Positions 8,746-16,572 of a stretch of DNA of 64,000 nt are shown piece by piece. The DNA lies in contig NZ_JAOEBG010000019.1 in NCBI RefSeq assembly GCF_029836165.1, positions 1 to 64,000 of the forward strand, read 5' to 3'. This stretch comes from Pseudomonas sp. GD04091. Lineage in GTDB: Bacteria > Pseudomonadota > Gammaproteobacteria > Pseudomonadales > Pseudomonadaceae. The notes beneath the pieces were generated by a model. The model made no database searches, had not been told where the DNA came from, and saw only the letters and a list, made by a program, of their open reading frames with translations. Positions within the stretch are counted from its first letter, which is position 1, and every line of letters begins with the position of its first letter. The translations under genes and the position numbers were made by a program.

Positions 8746-10275
8746 TCAGGCCTGCGCCGCTCGGCGCAGGCGGCCTTCGACCCGCCGCTTGAGGCCACGC
8801 TGCTCGATGGAAAGGCGCGACCCCTCGGCAGCGCCCGCTCGCCCCCAGTCCTCGAGCAGCTCCAGCACCGAATGGTCGATATAGCTCAGGCGCGCCAGCG
8901 GAACATGCAGGTGCGTGCCCGCGGGCACGCGCCCCAGGACCTGGGTCAGGGCGGGAACCTTGAGGAAGGTCGCGGCGCCGCTCAGGCGCAGTTCCATGTG
9001 CCCGTCGAACTCCAGCTGGACCAGGTTGATCCGCAGCCGCGCCGCCTTCAGCGCCAGCTTCAGCAAGGTCAGGGCAAAGCCCAGCAGCACCCCGGTCAGC
9101 AGGTCGGTGAAGATGATCGCCAACGCCGTCGCGGCATAGGTGAACATCGGCATGCGTCCATAGCGGCCCAGGCCGCGGAAGGCCTTGAAGTCCACCAGCT
9201 TCACGCCGGTGTACACCAGCACGCCCGCCAGGCTCGCCACCGGGATCTGCTGCAGCACGCGGCTCAACGCCACCACGAAGGCCAGCAGCCAGATGCCATG
9301 CAGGATTGCCGAAGCCCGAGTGCGGGCACCGGCCTGGACGTTGGCCGAGCTGCGCACGATCACCCCCGTCATCGGCAACGCCCCCAGCACACCGCAGAGC
9401 ATGTTGCCGATCCCTTGCGCCGATAGCTCACGGTCGAAGTCCGAACGCTGGCCGCTGTGCATGCGGTCCACCGCGGCAGCCGACAGCAGCGTTTCGGCAC
9501 TGGCGATGAAGGCCAGGGCGAAGGCGGCCACCAGCAAGGTCGGGTCGGCCAGCTTGAGCAGGTCGTCCGGGCGCAGCCAGTCGATGGCTTCGGACAGGTC
9601 GGCCGGCACCTGCACCCGCTTGACCGGCAGCGCCAGCCACAGGCTGATGGCGGTCATCGCCGCCACGCCGAGCAGCGCCCCCGGGATGAAGCGCAAGCGT
9701 TGTGGGCGAAAACGCTCCCAGCTCCACATGATGGCGATGGTCCCCAGGCCAAGCGCGCCGGCCTGCCAGCCGCTGCCCGCGTTTTCCAGGGGCAGGGCGG
9801 ACGCCAGGGTCGCCGGGAAGCCCAGCAGGTTGTCCACGCCCGATGGCTGCGGCGCCGTATCGAACATCACATGCACCTGGGACAGCACGATCAGCACGCC
9901 GATACCCGCGAGCATGCCGTACACCACCGCCGGCGCGGTCACCCGGAACCAGCAGCCCAGCTTCAGGCGCCCGGCCAGCAACTGCAGCACCCCCGCCAGC
10001 AACAGGATCGGCCCGAGCATGGCCATGCCATGCTGGCGCACCAGCTCGAACACCAGCACCGCCAGGCCTGCGGCGGGGCCACTGACCTGCAGCGGCGAGC
10101 CGGCCAGAAAGCCCACCACGATGCCGCCGATGATCCCGGTGATCAGCCCCTTGGCCGGCGGCATGCCGGAGGCGATGGCAATGCCCATGCACAAGGGCAG
10201 GGCCACCAGGAACACCACCACCGAAGCCAGCAACTCACGCGGCAATGCCGCTTTGATCTGTGTCTTGTTCACCAT
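8746..10275 (-). CDS. SulP-family anion transporter (probable bicarbonate/sulfate)
   Basis: A 509-aa SLC26/SulP permease of the inner membrane. It starts with the transmembrane domain (PRELLASVVVFLVALPLCMG ... SGPAAGLAVLVFEL) and ends with a divergent STAS-like domain (about residues 400-500). SD AAGGAG precedes ATG at 10275. The beta-carbonic anhydrase gene is directly upstream on the same strand, 189 bp away. This is the arrangement of SulP-carbonic anhydrase pairs thought to move and interconvert bicarbonate, so bicarbonate is a better guess than sulfate. The substrate is inference. The 189-bp gap holds a small hairpin (CGGCCA / TGGCCG, 10297-10314). Confidence 0.9.
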   Translation of the reverse strand: MVNKTQIKAALPRELLASVVVFLVALPLCMGIAIASGMPPAKGLITGIIGGIVVGFLAGSPLQVSGPAAGLAVLVFELVRQHGMAMLGPILLLAGVLQLLAGRLKLGCWFRVTAPAVVYGMLAGIGVLIVLSQVHVMFDTAPQPSGVDNLLGFPATLASALPLENAGSGWQAGALGLGTIAIMWSWERFRPQRLRFIPGALLGVAAMTAISLWLALPVKRVQVPADLSEAIDWLRPDDLLKLADPTLLVAAFALAFIASAETLLSAAAVDRMHSGQRSDFDRELSAQGIGNMLCGVLGALPMTGVIVRSSANVQAGARTRASAILHGIWLLAFVVALSRVLQQIPVASLAGVLVYTGVKLVDFKAFRGLGRYGRMPMFTYAATALAIIFTDLLTGVLLGFALTLLKLALKAARLRINLVQLEFDGHMELRLSGAATFLKVPALTQVLGRVPAGTHLHVPLARLSYIDHSVLELLEDWGRAGAAEGSRLSIEQRGLKRRVEGRLRRAAQA

Positions 10276-10464
10276 GACGCTCCTTTCTCAAGTACACGGC
10301 CATTCCTCTGGCCGCAGGCACGGGGATCCCCGAATCGCGCGCAGGCGCGGGCCGCCAGCGGAGTTGCCGGCAAGGCGTCCAGGGAAATTCAAGGCAGGCG
10401 AAGGCCGCGCCGCACCCGTCGGGTGCAGCCGGCTATCAAGGTCGTTTCAGGGTGTTCGGGTCGC

Positions 10465-11184
10465 TTAGTAGCGGCCTCTCGGAGTAGCAGAGGGGATCGA
10501 CTCGCCGGCGGTCAGCGGCAGGAAGCGATCGCTGGCGGCATCGTAGGCTTCGATCTGGCTGGTTTCGATGTCGTAGATCCAGCCATGGATATGCAGCTGC
10601 CCGGCGGCCAGGCGCGAGGCCACCGACGGATGGGTGCGCAGGTGGTGCAGCTGGGCGATGACGTTTTCCTTGGTCAGCAACTGCATGCTTTCGTGCTCGC
10701 TGCCGCAGGAGCAGTTGTCCTCGATCACGGTGCGCGCGACTTCGGCATGGCGCAGCCAGGCGGAAACGGTCGGCATCTTGGCCAGCGATTGCGGATTGAG
10801 CACCGCGCGCATGGCGCCGCAGTCGGAATGGCCGCAGACGATGATGTGGTGCACGCCCAGGGCGAGCACGGCGTACTCGATGGCACTCGACACACCACCG
10901 TTCATCTGGCCATACGGCGGCACGACGTTGCCGACGTTACGGGTGACGAACAAGTCGCCCGGCGAACTCTGGGTAATCAGCTCGGGGACGATACGCGAGT
11001 CGGCGCAGGTGATGAACATGGCGCGCGGTTTCTGCGCGGTGGCCAGCTTCTTGAACAGCTCCTGCTGCTCGGGAAAGACCTCGGTATGGAACCGCAGGAA
11101 GCCGTCGACGATATGCTTCAGGGCAGCTTCGGCGCTTTCGGCGGGCGCAGCCGGGACGACCTTGGATGGGTCCTTGACGGGCAT
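10465..11184 (-). CDS. beta-carbonic anhydrase
   Basis: A zinc enzyme interconverting CO2 and bicarbonate. The 239-aa sequence has the full beta-class zinc site: Cys60 in CADSR (with Asp62 and Arg64), His119 and Cys122 in GHSDC. Length is slightly above the usual 210-220 because of a 20-residue N-terminal extension and a C-terminal tail. There is no signal peptide, so it is cytoplasmic. SD GAGGATGA precedes the ATG. It lies upstream of, and co-oriented with, a SulP transporter, suggesting coupling of CO2 hydration to bicarbonate movement or pH homeostasis. Confidence 0.95.
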   Translation of the reverse strand: MPVKDPSKVVPAAPAESAEAALKHIVDGFLRFHTEVFPEQQELFKKLATAQKPRAMFITCADSRIVPELITQSSPGDLFVTRNVGNVVPPYGQMNGGVSSAIEYAVLALGVHHIIVCGHSDCGAMRAVLNPQSLAKMPTVSAWLRHAEVARTVIEDNCSCGSEHESMQLLTKENVIAQLHHLRTHPSVASRLAAGQLHIHGWIYDIETSQIEAYDAASDRFLPLTAGESIPSATPRGRY

Positions 11185-11601
11185 GATTCATCCTCTAGAC
11201 GGTTTGAAGGTAGGTGCCATGTTACTGGGGAAAGATCAGGGCCATGCGGGATTTAGATGACACGCACAGGAAATTGATCACAGTCCCGGTGGGCTGATTC
11301 CTACGCTAGCGGAGAAAACTTAACTGAAACTTAATTGCGAAGGCTCTAGAACGGGCGTTCCAGGTACGAGGAGGGTGCCTTGGATAATAGCAAAAAAGCA
11401 TCAGATGCCAATAGCCACGCCTGATTTTAATACCTAGCATTAGCGACACTAGGTATAGGTTTCTCGTAGGCAACACATACCTTGTGGCAGGGCTTTGGCC
11501 GCGAAGCAAGCGACACGGTGGCAGGCACCTGCTCCGCCGGTGTTCGCGGCTAATGCCGCTCCCACAGGATTTGCGCAAACTCCATACCTGCGTGAATGCA
11601 T
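11185..11601. other. 417-bp intergenic region with a CTAGGTAT inverted repeat
   Basis: Contains the carbonic anhydrase promoter region (right to left) and an AT-rich stretch from about 11,300 to 11,480. Within it, 11,430-11,456 is a perfect 8-bp inverted repeat (ATACCTAG / CTAGGTAT) with an 11-nt centre, a possible operator. A single degenerate REP lies at 11,539-11,569. No gene is evident; the short ORFs here have no coding character. Confidence 0.5.
11539..11569. repeat. REP element, single and degenerate
   Basis: P. putida-type REP with core GTTCGCGGCTAATGCCGC followed by TCCCACAGG, just past the 3' end of the radical SAM gene. Confidence 0.65.
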
Positions 11602-12657
11602 TCAGAACAACGCCATCTGCCCACCCGGCGGGCAGAACACGCTGCAGTCCAGCGACAACTGTTCCCGTCCCTCGAGCCCCAACCTTCTGACCGCCTTGCG
11701 AAAACGCTGCGCCAGCAGTTCTGCGAACACACCTTCGCCGCGCATCCGCGCCCCGAACCGGCTGTCATACAGCTCACCACCCCGGCTCTGGCGAATCAGG
11801 CTCAGCACATGGGCGGCGCGCTGCGGGTAGTGATCGTGCAACCACTGCTCGAACAGCGGCGCCACTTCCAGCGGCAAGCGCAGCATCATGTAGGCCGCGC
11901 TCTGCGCCCCGGCCTCACGGGCCGCCTCCAGCAGGCGCTCCAGCTCGCTGTCGTTGATCATCGGGATCATCGGCGAACACAGCACGCCCACTGGCACACC
12001 GGCCTCGCGCAGCACGCGGATCGCTCGCAGGCGCGCCTTCGGGGCAGCCGCACGTGGCTCCAGCGTGCGCTTGAGTTCGTCGTCGAGGGTGGTGAGGCTG
12101 ATCATTACCCGCACCAGCCGCTGGCTGGCCAGTTCGCTGATGAGATCAAGGTCGCGCAGTATCAGCGAGCCCTTGGTGACGATGGTCACCGGGTGACGGT
12201 AGCGCAGCAGGACTTCGAGCAGGCGCCGGGTGAGCTGCTGTTCGCGCTCGATGGGTTGGTAGGGGTCGGTATTGGAGCCCAGGTTGATCGGCGCGCAGAC
12301 GTAACCTGGCTTGCTCAGCTGCTGCTCGAGCACTTCGGCGGCGTTGGTCTTGGCGATCAGCTTGGTTTCGAAATCCAGGCCGGGTGAGAGGTCCCAGTAG
12401 GCGTGGCTGGGGCGGGCGTAGCAGTAGATGCAACCGTGCTCGCAACCGCGGTAGGGATTGATGGAGCGGTCGAAGGGCAGGTCGGGAGAGGTGTTGCGGG
12501 CGATGATGGTCTTGGCCGTCTCGATCCGCACCTCGGTGCCCTGGGTGAGCGGGACTTCCTGGTGCCAGCCGTCGTCCTCGGCCACGGATACGCTCGGGGC
12601 GAAGCGGTTGTGGGGGTTGTCGGCGGTGCCGCGACCACGGATGGGGGATGGTTTCAT
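11602..12657 (-). CDS. SplB-like radical SAM protein (PA0069 family), SOS-controlled
   Basis: A 351-aa radical SAM protein of the SplB/COG1533 type. The 4Fe-4S cluster cysteines are Cys72, Cys76 and Cys79 in CEHGCIYC, about 70 residues in. A TIM-barrel-like region follows (IVTKGSLILRDLD, RVMISLTTLDDELKRTLEPR). The family includes spore photoproduct lyase relatives, but this lineage has no established reaction. The frame is open to 12,684, but that extension runs through a LexA box, so ATG at 12,657 (MKPSPIRGRG) is chosen. The LexA site overlapping the promoter predicts induction by DNA damage. I recall the P. aeruginosa orthologue PA0069 being reported in the SOS regulon. Confidence 0.9.
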   Translation of the reverse strand: MKPSPIRGRGTADNPHNRFAPSVSVAEDDGWHQEVPLTQGTEVRIETAKTIIARNTSPDLPFDRSINPYRGCEHGCIYCYARPSHAYWDLSPGLDFETKLIAKTNAAEVLEQQLSKPGYVCAPINLGSNTDPYQPIEREQQLTRRLLEVLLRYRHPVTIVTKGSLILRDLDLISELASQRLVRVMISLTTLDDELKRTLEPRAAAPKARLRAIRVLREAGVPVGVLCSPMIPMINDSELERLLEAAREAGAQSAAYMMLRLPLEVAPLFEQWLHDHYPQRAAHVLSLIRQSRGGELYDSRFGARMRGEGVFAELLAQRFRKAVRRLGLEGREQLSLDCSVFCPPGGQMALF

Positions 12658-12665
12658 GATGGGAA

Positions 12666-12699
12666 CCCCGATTACTGTATGCATATACAGTAATCGGGG
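12666..12699 (-). promoter_or_regulatory. LexA box inside a 34-bp palindrome, with overlapping promoter
   Basis: The core CTGTATGCATATACAG (12,675-12,690) fits the LexA consensus CTGT-N8-ACAG exactly. The symmetry continues outward to arms of 14 perfect bases (12,666-12,679 and 12,686-12,699) around a 6-nt centre. On the minus strand a TTGCAG at about 12,703-12,708, 16 nt before TATGCA, could be the promoter, so LexA would cover the -10 region. The site ends 9 bp before the start codon of the radical SAM gene. Confidence 0.88.
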
Positions 12700-12724
12700 T
12701 ACTGCAAGATAGCTACAACCGATT

Positions 12725-12745
12725 ATCGCGGGACAAGCCCGCGAT
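12725..12745. terminator. hairpin between the YheV and radical SAM genes
   Basis: Stem ATCGCGGG / CCCGCGAT with a 5-nt loop, just past the stop codon of the zinc-ribbon gene. It has REP-like core bases and no T-run, so it may be a REP remnant that also serves as a 3' end. Confidence 0.4.
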
Positions 12746-12751
12746 CGGCTT

Positions 12752-13033
12752 TCAATCCTGCGGTTTCTTGAGCTTCGGATTGGGGAAGAACTGCACAGTC
12801 TGCACCTTGGCCGGCGCCGCCTTGGGCGCCTGGTGGTTGACCCGCGTGCCGAGCTCCTTGGGTACCGACAGGCCCTGTTCGTTCAGGGTGTCGGTGAACC
12901 CGCAGGCCACGCATTCGCGGTGCGGCACGCCGTCCTCGTTCCACATCATCAGCTTGTCCATCTCGCTGCACGCCGGGCACACCGCCCCGGCGATGAAGCG
13001 TCTCTTGGTCTTGCTCACGGCTACCTCGCTCAT
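12752..13033 (-). CDS. YheV-family putative zinc-ribbon protein
   Basis: A 93-aa cytoplasmic protein of the YheV/DUF2387 family. Two Cys pairs (VCPACSEMD and ECVACGF) make a zinc ribbon; the rest is a basic, proline-rich tail. Function is unknown. The start ATG overlaps the prlC stop codon as ATGA (13,030-13,033), so it is translationally coupled to oligopeptidase A, the same neighbour it has in other gammaproteobacteria. Confidence 0.88.
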   Translation of the reverse strand: MSEVAVSKTKRRFIAGAVCPACSEMDKLMMWNEDGVPHRECVACGFTDTLNEQGLSVPKELGTRVNHQAPKAAPAKVQTVQFFPNPKLKKPQD

Positions 13034-15081
13034 GCCGCCGCGTCCTCGGTGAGGCCACTGTGGCGCAGCAATGCATCGATGGAAGGCTCGCGGCCCCGGA
13101 AGTCGACGAACAGCACCATCGGCTCGCGGGAACCGCCACGCGCCAGGATCGCCTCGCGGAAGGCGCGGCCGGTCTCGGCGTTGAGCACACCTTCTTCCTC
13201 GAAACGGGAGAAGGCGTCGGCCGACAGCACTTCGGCCCACTTGTAGCTGTAGTAGCCCGCCGCGTAACCGCCAGCGAAGATGTGCGCGAAGCTGTTGGGG
13301 AAACGGTTGTAGGCCGGCGGGCGCATCACCGAGACTTCGTCGCGAACGCCTTCGAGCACCTGCAGCACGCTGCGGCCGTCACCATGGGTGGCGTGCAGCT
13401 CGAAGTCGAACAGCGAGAACTCCAGCTGACGCACCATCATCATGCCCGACTGGAAGTTCTTCGCCGCCAGCATCTTGTCCAGCAGGTCCTGGGGCAGCGG
13501 CTCGCCGGTCTCGTAATGGCCGGAGATCAGCGCCAGGCCCTCGGGCTCCCAGCACCAGTTCTCCATGAACTGGCTCGGCAGCTCCACCGCGTCCCAGGCC
13601 ACGCCATTGATGCCGGACACGCCAGCATGCTCGATACGGGTCAGCAGGTGGTGCAGGCCGTGGCCGAACTCATGGAACAGGGTGGTGACTTCGTCGTGGG
13701 TCAGCAACGCCGGCTTGCCGGGCGCGGCCGGGGTGAAGTTGCACACCAGGTTGGCCACCGGGCTCTGCAGCTCGCCGGCGAAGGTGCGGCGACGGTCGCG
13801 GGCGCCATCCATCCAGGCACCGCCACGCTTGTTGGCGCGGGCGTAGAGGTCGAAGAAGAAGCGACCTACGTGCTGGCCGTTTTCCTTGATCTCGAACAGG
13901 CGCACATCCGGGTGCCAGCTGTCGAAACCCTTGAGCTCGGCAATCTCGATGCCGTAAAGGCGCTGGACGATGGCGAACAGGCCGGACAGCACCTTGTCGA
14001 TCGGGAAGTAGGCGCGCAGGGCTTCCTGCGACACGCTGTAGCGCTGCTCGCGCAGCTTCTCGCCAAAGTAGCCGGCGTCCCAGCTGGCCAGCTCAGGGGT
14101 GCCTTGCTCGGCGGCGTAAGCCTTGAGCTGCTCCAGGTCCTGGGCGGCGAAAGGCTTGGAACGCTTGGCCAGGTCGCGCAGGAAGCTCAGCACCTGGTCG
14201 CTGGACTCGGCCATCTTGGTGGCCAGGCTCAGCTCGGCGAAGTTCGGGTAGCCCAGCAGTTTGGCCAGTTCCTGGCGCAGGTCGAGGATCTCTTCCATCA
14301 CCGGGCCGTTGTCGAACTGGCCGGCGTTCGGGCCCTGGTCGGAGGCACGGGTGCAGTAGGCGGCGTACAGCTCTTCGCGCAGGGCGCGGTCGCTGGCGTA
14401 GGTCATTACCGCGTAGTAGCTGGGGAACTCGAGGGTGATCAGCCAGCCGTCGAGGCCCTTGGCCTGGGCAGCGGCAGCCATCTGCGCCTTGGCCGAATCG
14501 GTCAGGCCGGCGAGGGCGGTTTCGTCGGTGACGTGCTTGGTCCAGGCCTGGGTCGCGTCGAGCAGCTGGTTGGAGAAACGGCTGCCCAGCTCGCTGAGCT
14601 TGCTCTGCACTTCGGCGTAGCGCTGCTGCTTGTCGGCCGGCAGGTCGATGCCAGACAGGCGGAAGTCGCGCAGGGCATGGTCGATGATGGTCTTCTGCGC
14701 CACGTCGAAGCCGGCGGCCTCGGGGCTGGCGGCCAGGGCTTCATAGGCTTCGAACAGGGCGCGATTCTGGCCCAGTTCGGTGGAGTAGGCGCTCAGGGCA
14801 GGCAGGCACGATTCGTAGGCCTCGCGCAGTTCCTGGCTGTTGCACACCGCGTTGAGGTGGCTGACCGGGCTCCAGGCGGCGCCCAGGCGGTCGTTGAGTT
14901 CGTCCATCGCCAGCACCAGGCCGGCCCAGGTCGGGCTCTTGCCCTGCTTTTCGAGGATATCGGCGATGGCCTTGCGGTTGTCGGCGAGGATCTGCTCGAT
15001 CGCCGGCAGCACATGCTCGGCGCGGATCGCCGAGAAGGGCGGCAGATCATGGGGCTGCAGCAGCGGGTTGTTCGCACTCAC
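13030..15081 (-). CDS. prlC: oligopeptidase A (M3 zinc metallopeptidase)
   Basis: A cytoplasmic zinc oligopeptidase that degrades short peptides, including cleaved signal peptides. The 683-aa product matches the usual family length. The M3 motif HEFGH is at about residues 468-472 (TTLFHEFGHGLHHLL). The annotated start is GTG at 15,081, giving MSANNPLLQPHDLPPFSAIR, the typical family N-terminus; the open frame runs 36 nt further upstream but without family similarity. It is coupled to the downstream zinc-ribbon gene. It is divergent from the gamma-carbonic-anhydrase-like gene. Confidence 0.95.
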   Translation of the reverse strand: MSANNPLLQPHDLPPFSAIRAEHVLPAIEQILADNRKAIADILEKQGKSPTWAGLVLAMDELNDRLGAAWSPVSHLNAVCNSQELREAYESCLPALSAYSTELGQNRALFEAYEALAASPEAAGFDVAQKTIIDHALRDFRLSGIDLPADKQQRYAEVQSKLSELGSRFSNQLLDATQAWTKHVTDETALAGLTDSAKAQMAAAAQAKGLDGWLITLEFPSYYAVMTYASDRALREELYAAYCTRASDQGPNAGQFDNGPVMEEILDLRQELAKLLGYPNFAELSLATKMAESSDQVLSFLRDLAKRSKPFAAQDLEQLKAYAAEQGTPELASWDAGYFGEKLREQRYSVSQEALRAYFPIDKVLSGLFAIVQRLYGIEIAELKGFDSWHPDVRLFEIKENGQHVGRFFFDLYARANKRGGAWMDGARDRRRTFAGELQSPVANLVCNFTPAAPGKPALLTHDEVTTLFHEFGHGLHHLLTRIEHAGVSGINGVAWDAVELPSQFMENWCWEPEGLALISGHYETGEPLPQDLLDKMLAAKNFQSGMMMVRQLEFSLFDFELHATHGDGRSVLQVLEGVRDEVSVMRPPAYNRFPNSFAHIFAGGYAAGYYSYKWAEVLSADAFSRFEEEGVLNAETGRAFREAILARGGSREPMVLFVDFRGREPSIDALLRHSGLTEDAAA

Positions 15082-15183
15082 GGTTCGGGTACCTTGGCAG
15101 GAGAAACACGGGACCATCTTAATTACAATCGACGCCGACCGCAGCAGGCAGCCTGCCTATCGGCATTGCAGAGGAACACTATC

Positions 15184-15732
15184 ATGGCCATCCGCACGTT
15201 CCGTGAACACACGCCGAAAGTGGGACCACGGGCCTTCATCGACCGTTCGGCGGTGGTCATCGGCGACGTCGAGATCGGCGAGGACAGCTCGATCTGGCCG
15301 CTGACGGTGGTGCGCGGCGACATGCACCGCATCCGTATCGGCGCGCGCACCAGCGTGCAGGACGCCAGCGTACTGCACATCACCCATGCCGGGCCCTTCA
15401 ACCCCGACGGATTCCCGCTGATCATCGGCGACGAGGTGACCATCGGTCATAAAGTCATGCTGCATGGCTGTACCCTGGGCAACCGCATCCTGGTCGGCAT
15501 GGGCAGCACCATCATGGACGGCGCCATCGTCGAGGACGAAGTGATCATCGGCGCCGGCAGCCTGGTGCCTCCGGGCAAGCGCCTGGTCAGTGGCTACCTG
15601 TACATGGGCAGCCCGGTGAAACAGGTGCGCCTGCTGAGCGAGCAGGAACACGCGTTCTTCCCCTACAGCGCCGGTAACTACGTGAAGCTCAAGGACCAGC
15701 ACCTGGCCGAAGGCTACGACCAACCAGAATGA
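15184..15732 (+). CDS. gamma-carbonic anhydrase-like (YrdA/CaiE-type) hexapeptide protein
   Basis: A 182-aa left-handed beta-helix protein with repeated hexapeptide turns (IGDVEIGEDSSIWP, IIGDEVTIGHKVMLHG, VEDEVIIGAGSLVPPG). The His ligands of the gamma-class metal site are present in HITHAGP and IGHKVMLHG. Many homologues (YrdA, PaaY-like) bind zinc without proven carbonic anhydrase activity, so the reaction is uncertain. The ATG is preceded by GAGGA at a good distance. Confidence 0.9.
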   Translation: MAIRTFREHTPKVGPRAFIDRSAVVIGDVEIGEDSSIWPLTVVRGDMHRIRIGARTSVQDASVLHITHAGPFNPDGFPLIIGDEVTIGHKVMLHGCTLGNRILVGMGSTIMDGAIVEDEVIIGAGSLVPPGKRLVSGYLYMGSPVKQVRLLSEQEHAFFPYSAGNYVKLKDQHLAEGYDQPE

Positions 15733-15735
15733 CCC

Positions 15736-15761
15736 CTGTGGGAGCGGGCTTGCCCGCGAAG
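15736..15761. repeat. REP element, single
   Basis: P. putida-type REP, core TGGGAGCGGGCTTGCCCGCG, in the short gap between the gamma-carbonic-anhydrase-like gene and the HAD phosphatase gene. Confidence 0.75.
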
Positions 15762-15794
15762 CAGTCGACCCAAGATTCAAGTGGAACCCATTAC

Positions 15795-16442
15795 ATGCAC
15801 CAGCAGAACATCCTCTTCGACCTCGACGGCACCCTGACCGACCCACGCCTGGGCATCACCCGCTCGATCCAGTACGCCCTGGCCAAGCTGGACATCGACG
15901 AGCCGGACCTGGCCCGCCTCGAGCACTTCATCGGCCCACCCCTGCTGCAGGCCTTCATGCAGTTCTATGGCTTCGACGAAGCCAAGGCGTGGGACGCGGT
16001 GAACTTCTACCGGGAGCGTTTCAAGGTGACCGGGCTGTACGAAAACCTGGTGTTCGACGGCGTGCCCGAGTTGCTGCAGGCGCTCAACGGTCAGGGTCGC
16101 ACCTTGTATATCGCCACCTCCAAGCCGTGGGAGTTCGCCCGCGAGATCGCCCGGCACTTCGAATTCGACCACCACTTCAAGGTGATATACGGCAGCGAAC
16201 TGGACGGCACCCGCACCAACAAGGTCGAGCTGATTCGCCACCTGCTGGATGAAGAAGGGCTGGATCCGGCGCAGACGCTGATGATCGGCGACCGCAAGCA
16301 TGACCTGATCGGCGCGCGCAGCAATGGCTTGCAGGCGGTGGCGGTGGGGTATGGATTCGGTAGCCGGGAGGAACTGGAGGCCGAGGCGCCGGCATACCAC
16401 TTCGAGACGCTGGCTGAGCTGCATCAGGCGTTCATTCGTTAG
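15795..16442 (+). CDS. HAD-superfamily phosphatase, phosphoglycolate-phosphatase-like
   Basis: A 215-aa HAD hydrolase. Motif I is FDLDGTLTD (nucleophile Asp9, acid/base Asp11), motif II is near YIATSKPW, and motif IV is IGDRKHDLIGARSNG. The cap insertion between motifs I and II is the helical C1 type, as in phosphoglycolate and pyrophosphate phosphatases (Gph/PpaX). The substrate cannot be read from sequence. ATG at 15,795 is chosen because the upstream extension of the frame is REP sequence. Confidence 0.88.
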   Translation: MHQQNILFDLDGTLTDPRLGITRSIQYALAKLDIDEPDLARLEHFIGPPLLQAFMQFYGFDEAKAWDAVNFYRERFKVTGLYENLVFDGVPELLQALNGQGRTLYIATSKPWEFAREIARHFEFDHHFKVIYGSELDGTRTNKVELIRHLLDEEGLDPAQTLMIGDRKHDLIGARSNGLQAVAVGYGFGSREELEAEAPAYHFETLAELHQAFIR

Positions 16443-16449
16443 GGCATCG

Positions 16450-16565
16450 GGGCTGCCGCGCAGCCCATCGCCGGCAAGCCGGCTCCCACAGATACAGCGC
16501 TGTACTCAAGAACTGCGCTGTATCTGTGGGAGCTGGCTTGCCAGCGATGGGCCGCAAAACGGCCC
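16450..16565. repeat. REP pair (inverted, REPIN-like) between convergent genes
   Basis: Two REP-related sequences in opposite orientation. The left arm, around 16,461-16,500, is complementary over about 40 nt to the right arm, around 16,516-16,553, so the whole can fold as one long hairpin. It lies between convergent HAD and aminopeptidase genes, where it may act as a bidirectional terminator. Confidence 0.75.
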
Positions 16566-16572
16566 CGCAATC

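Noticed and set aside
13060..15732. Long plus-strand frame of 890 codons opposite prlC
   Set aside because: Most of it is antisense to prlC, with His/Gln/Arg/Val-rich low-complexity translation. Only its last 182 codons (from 15,184) are a real gene.
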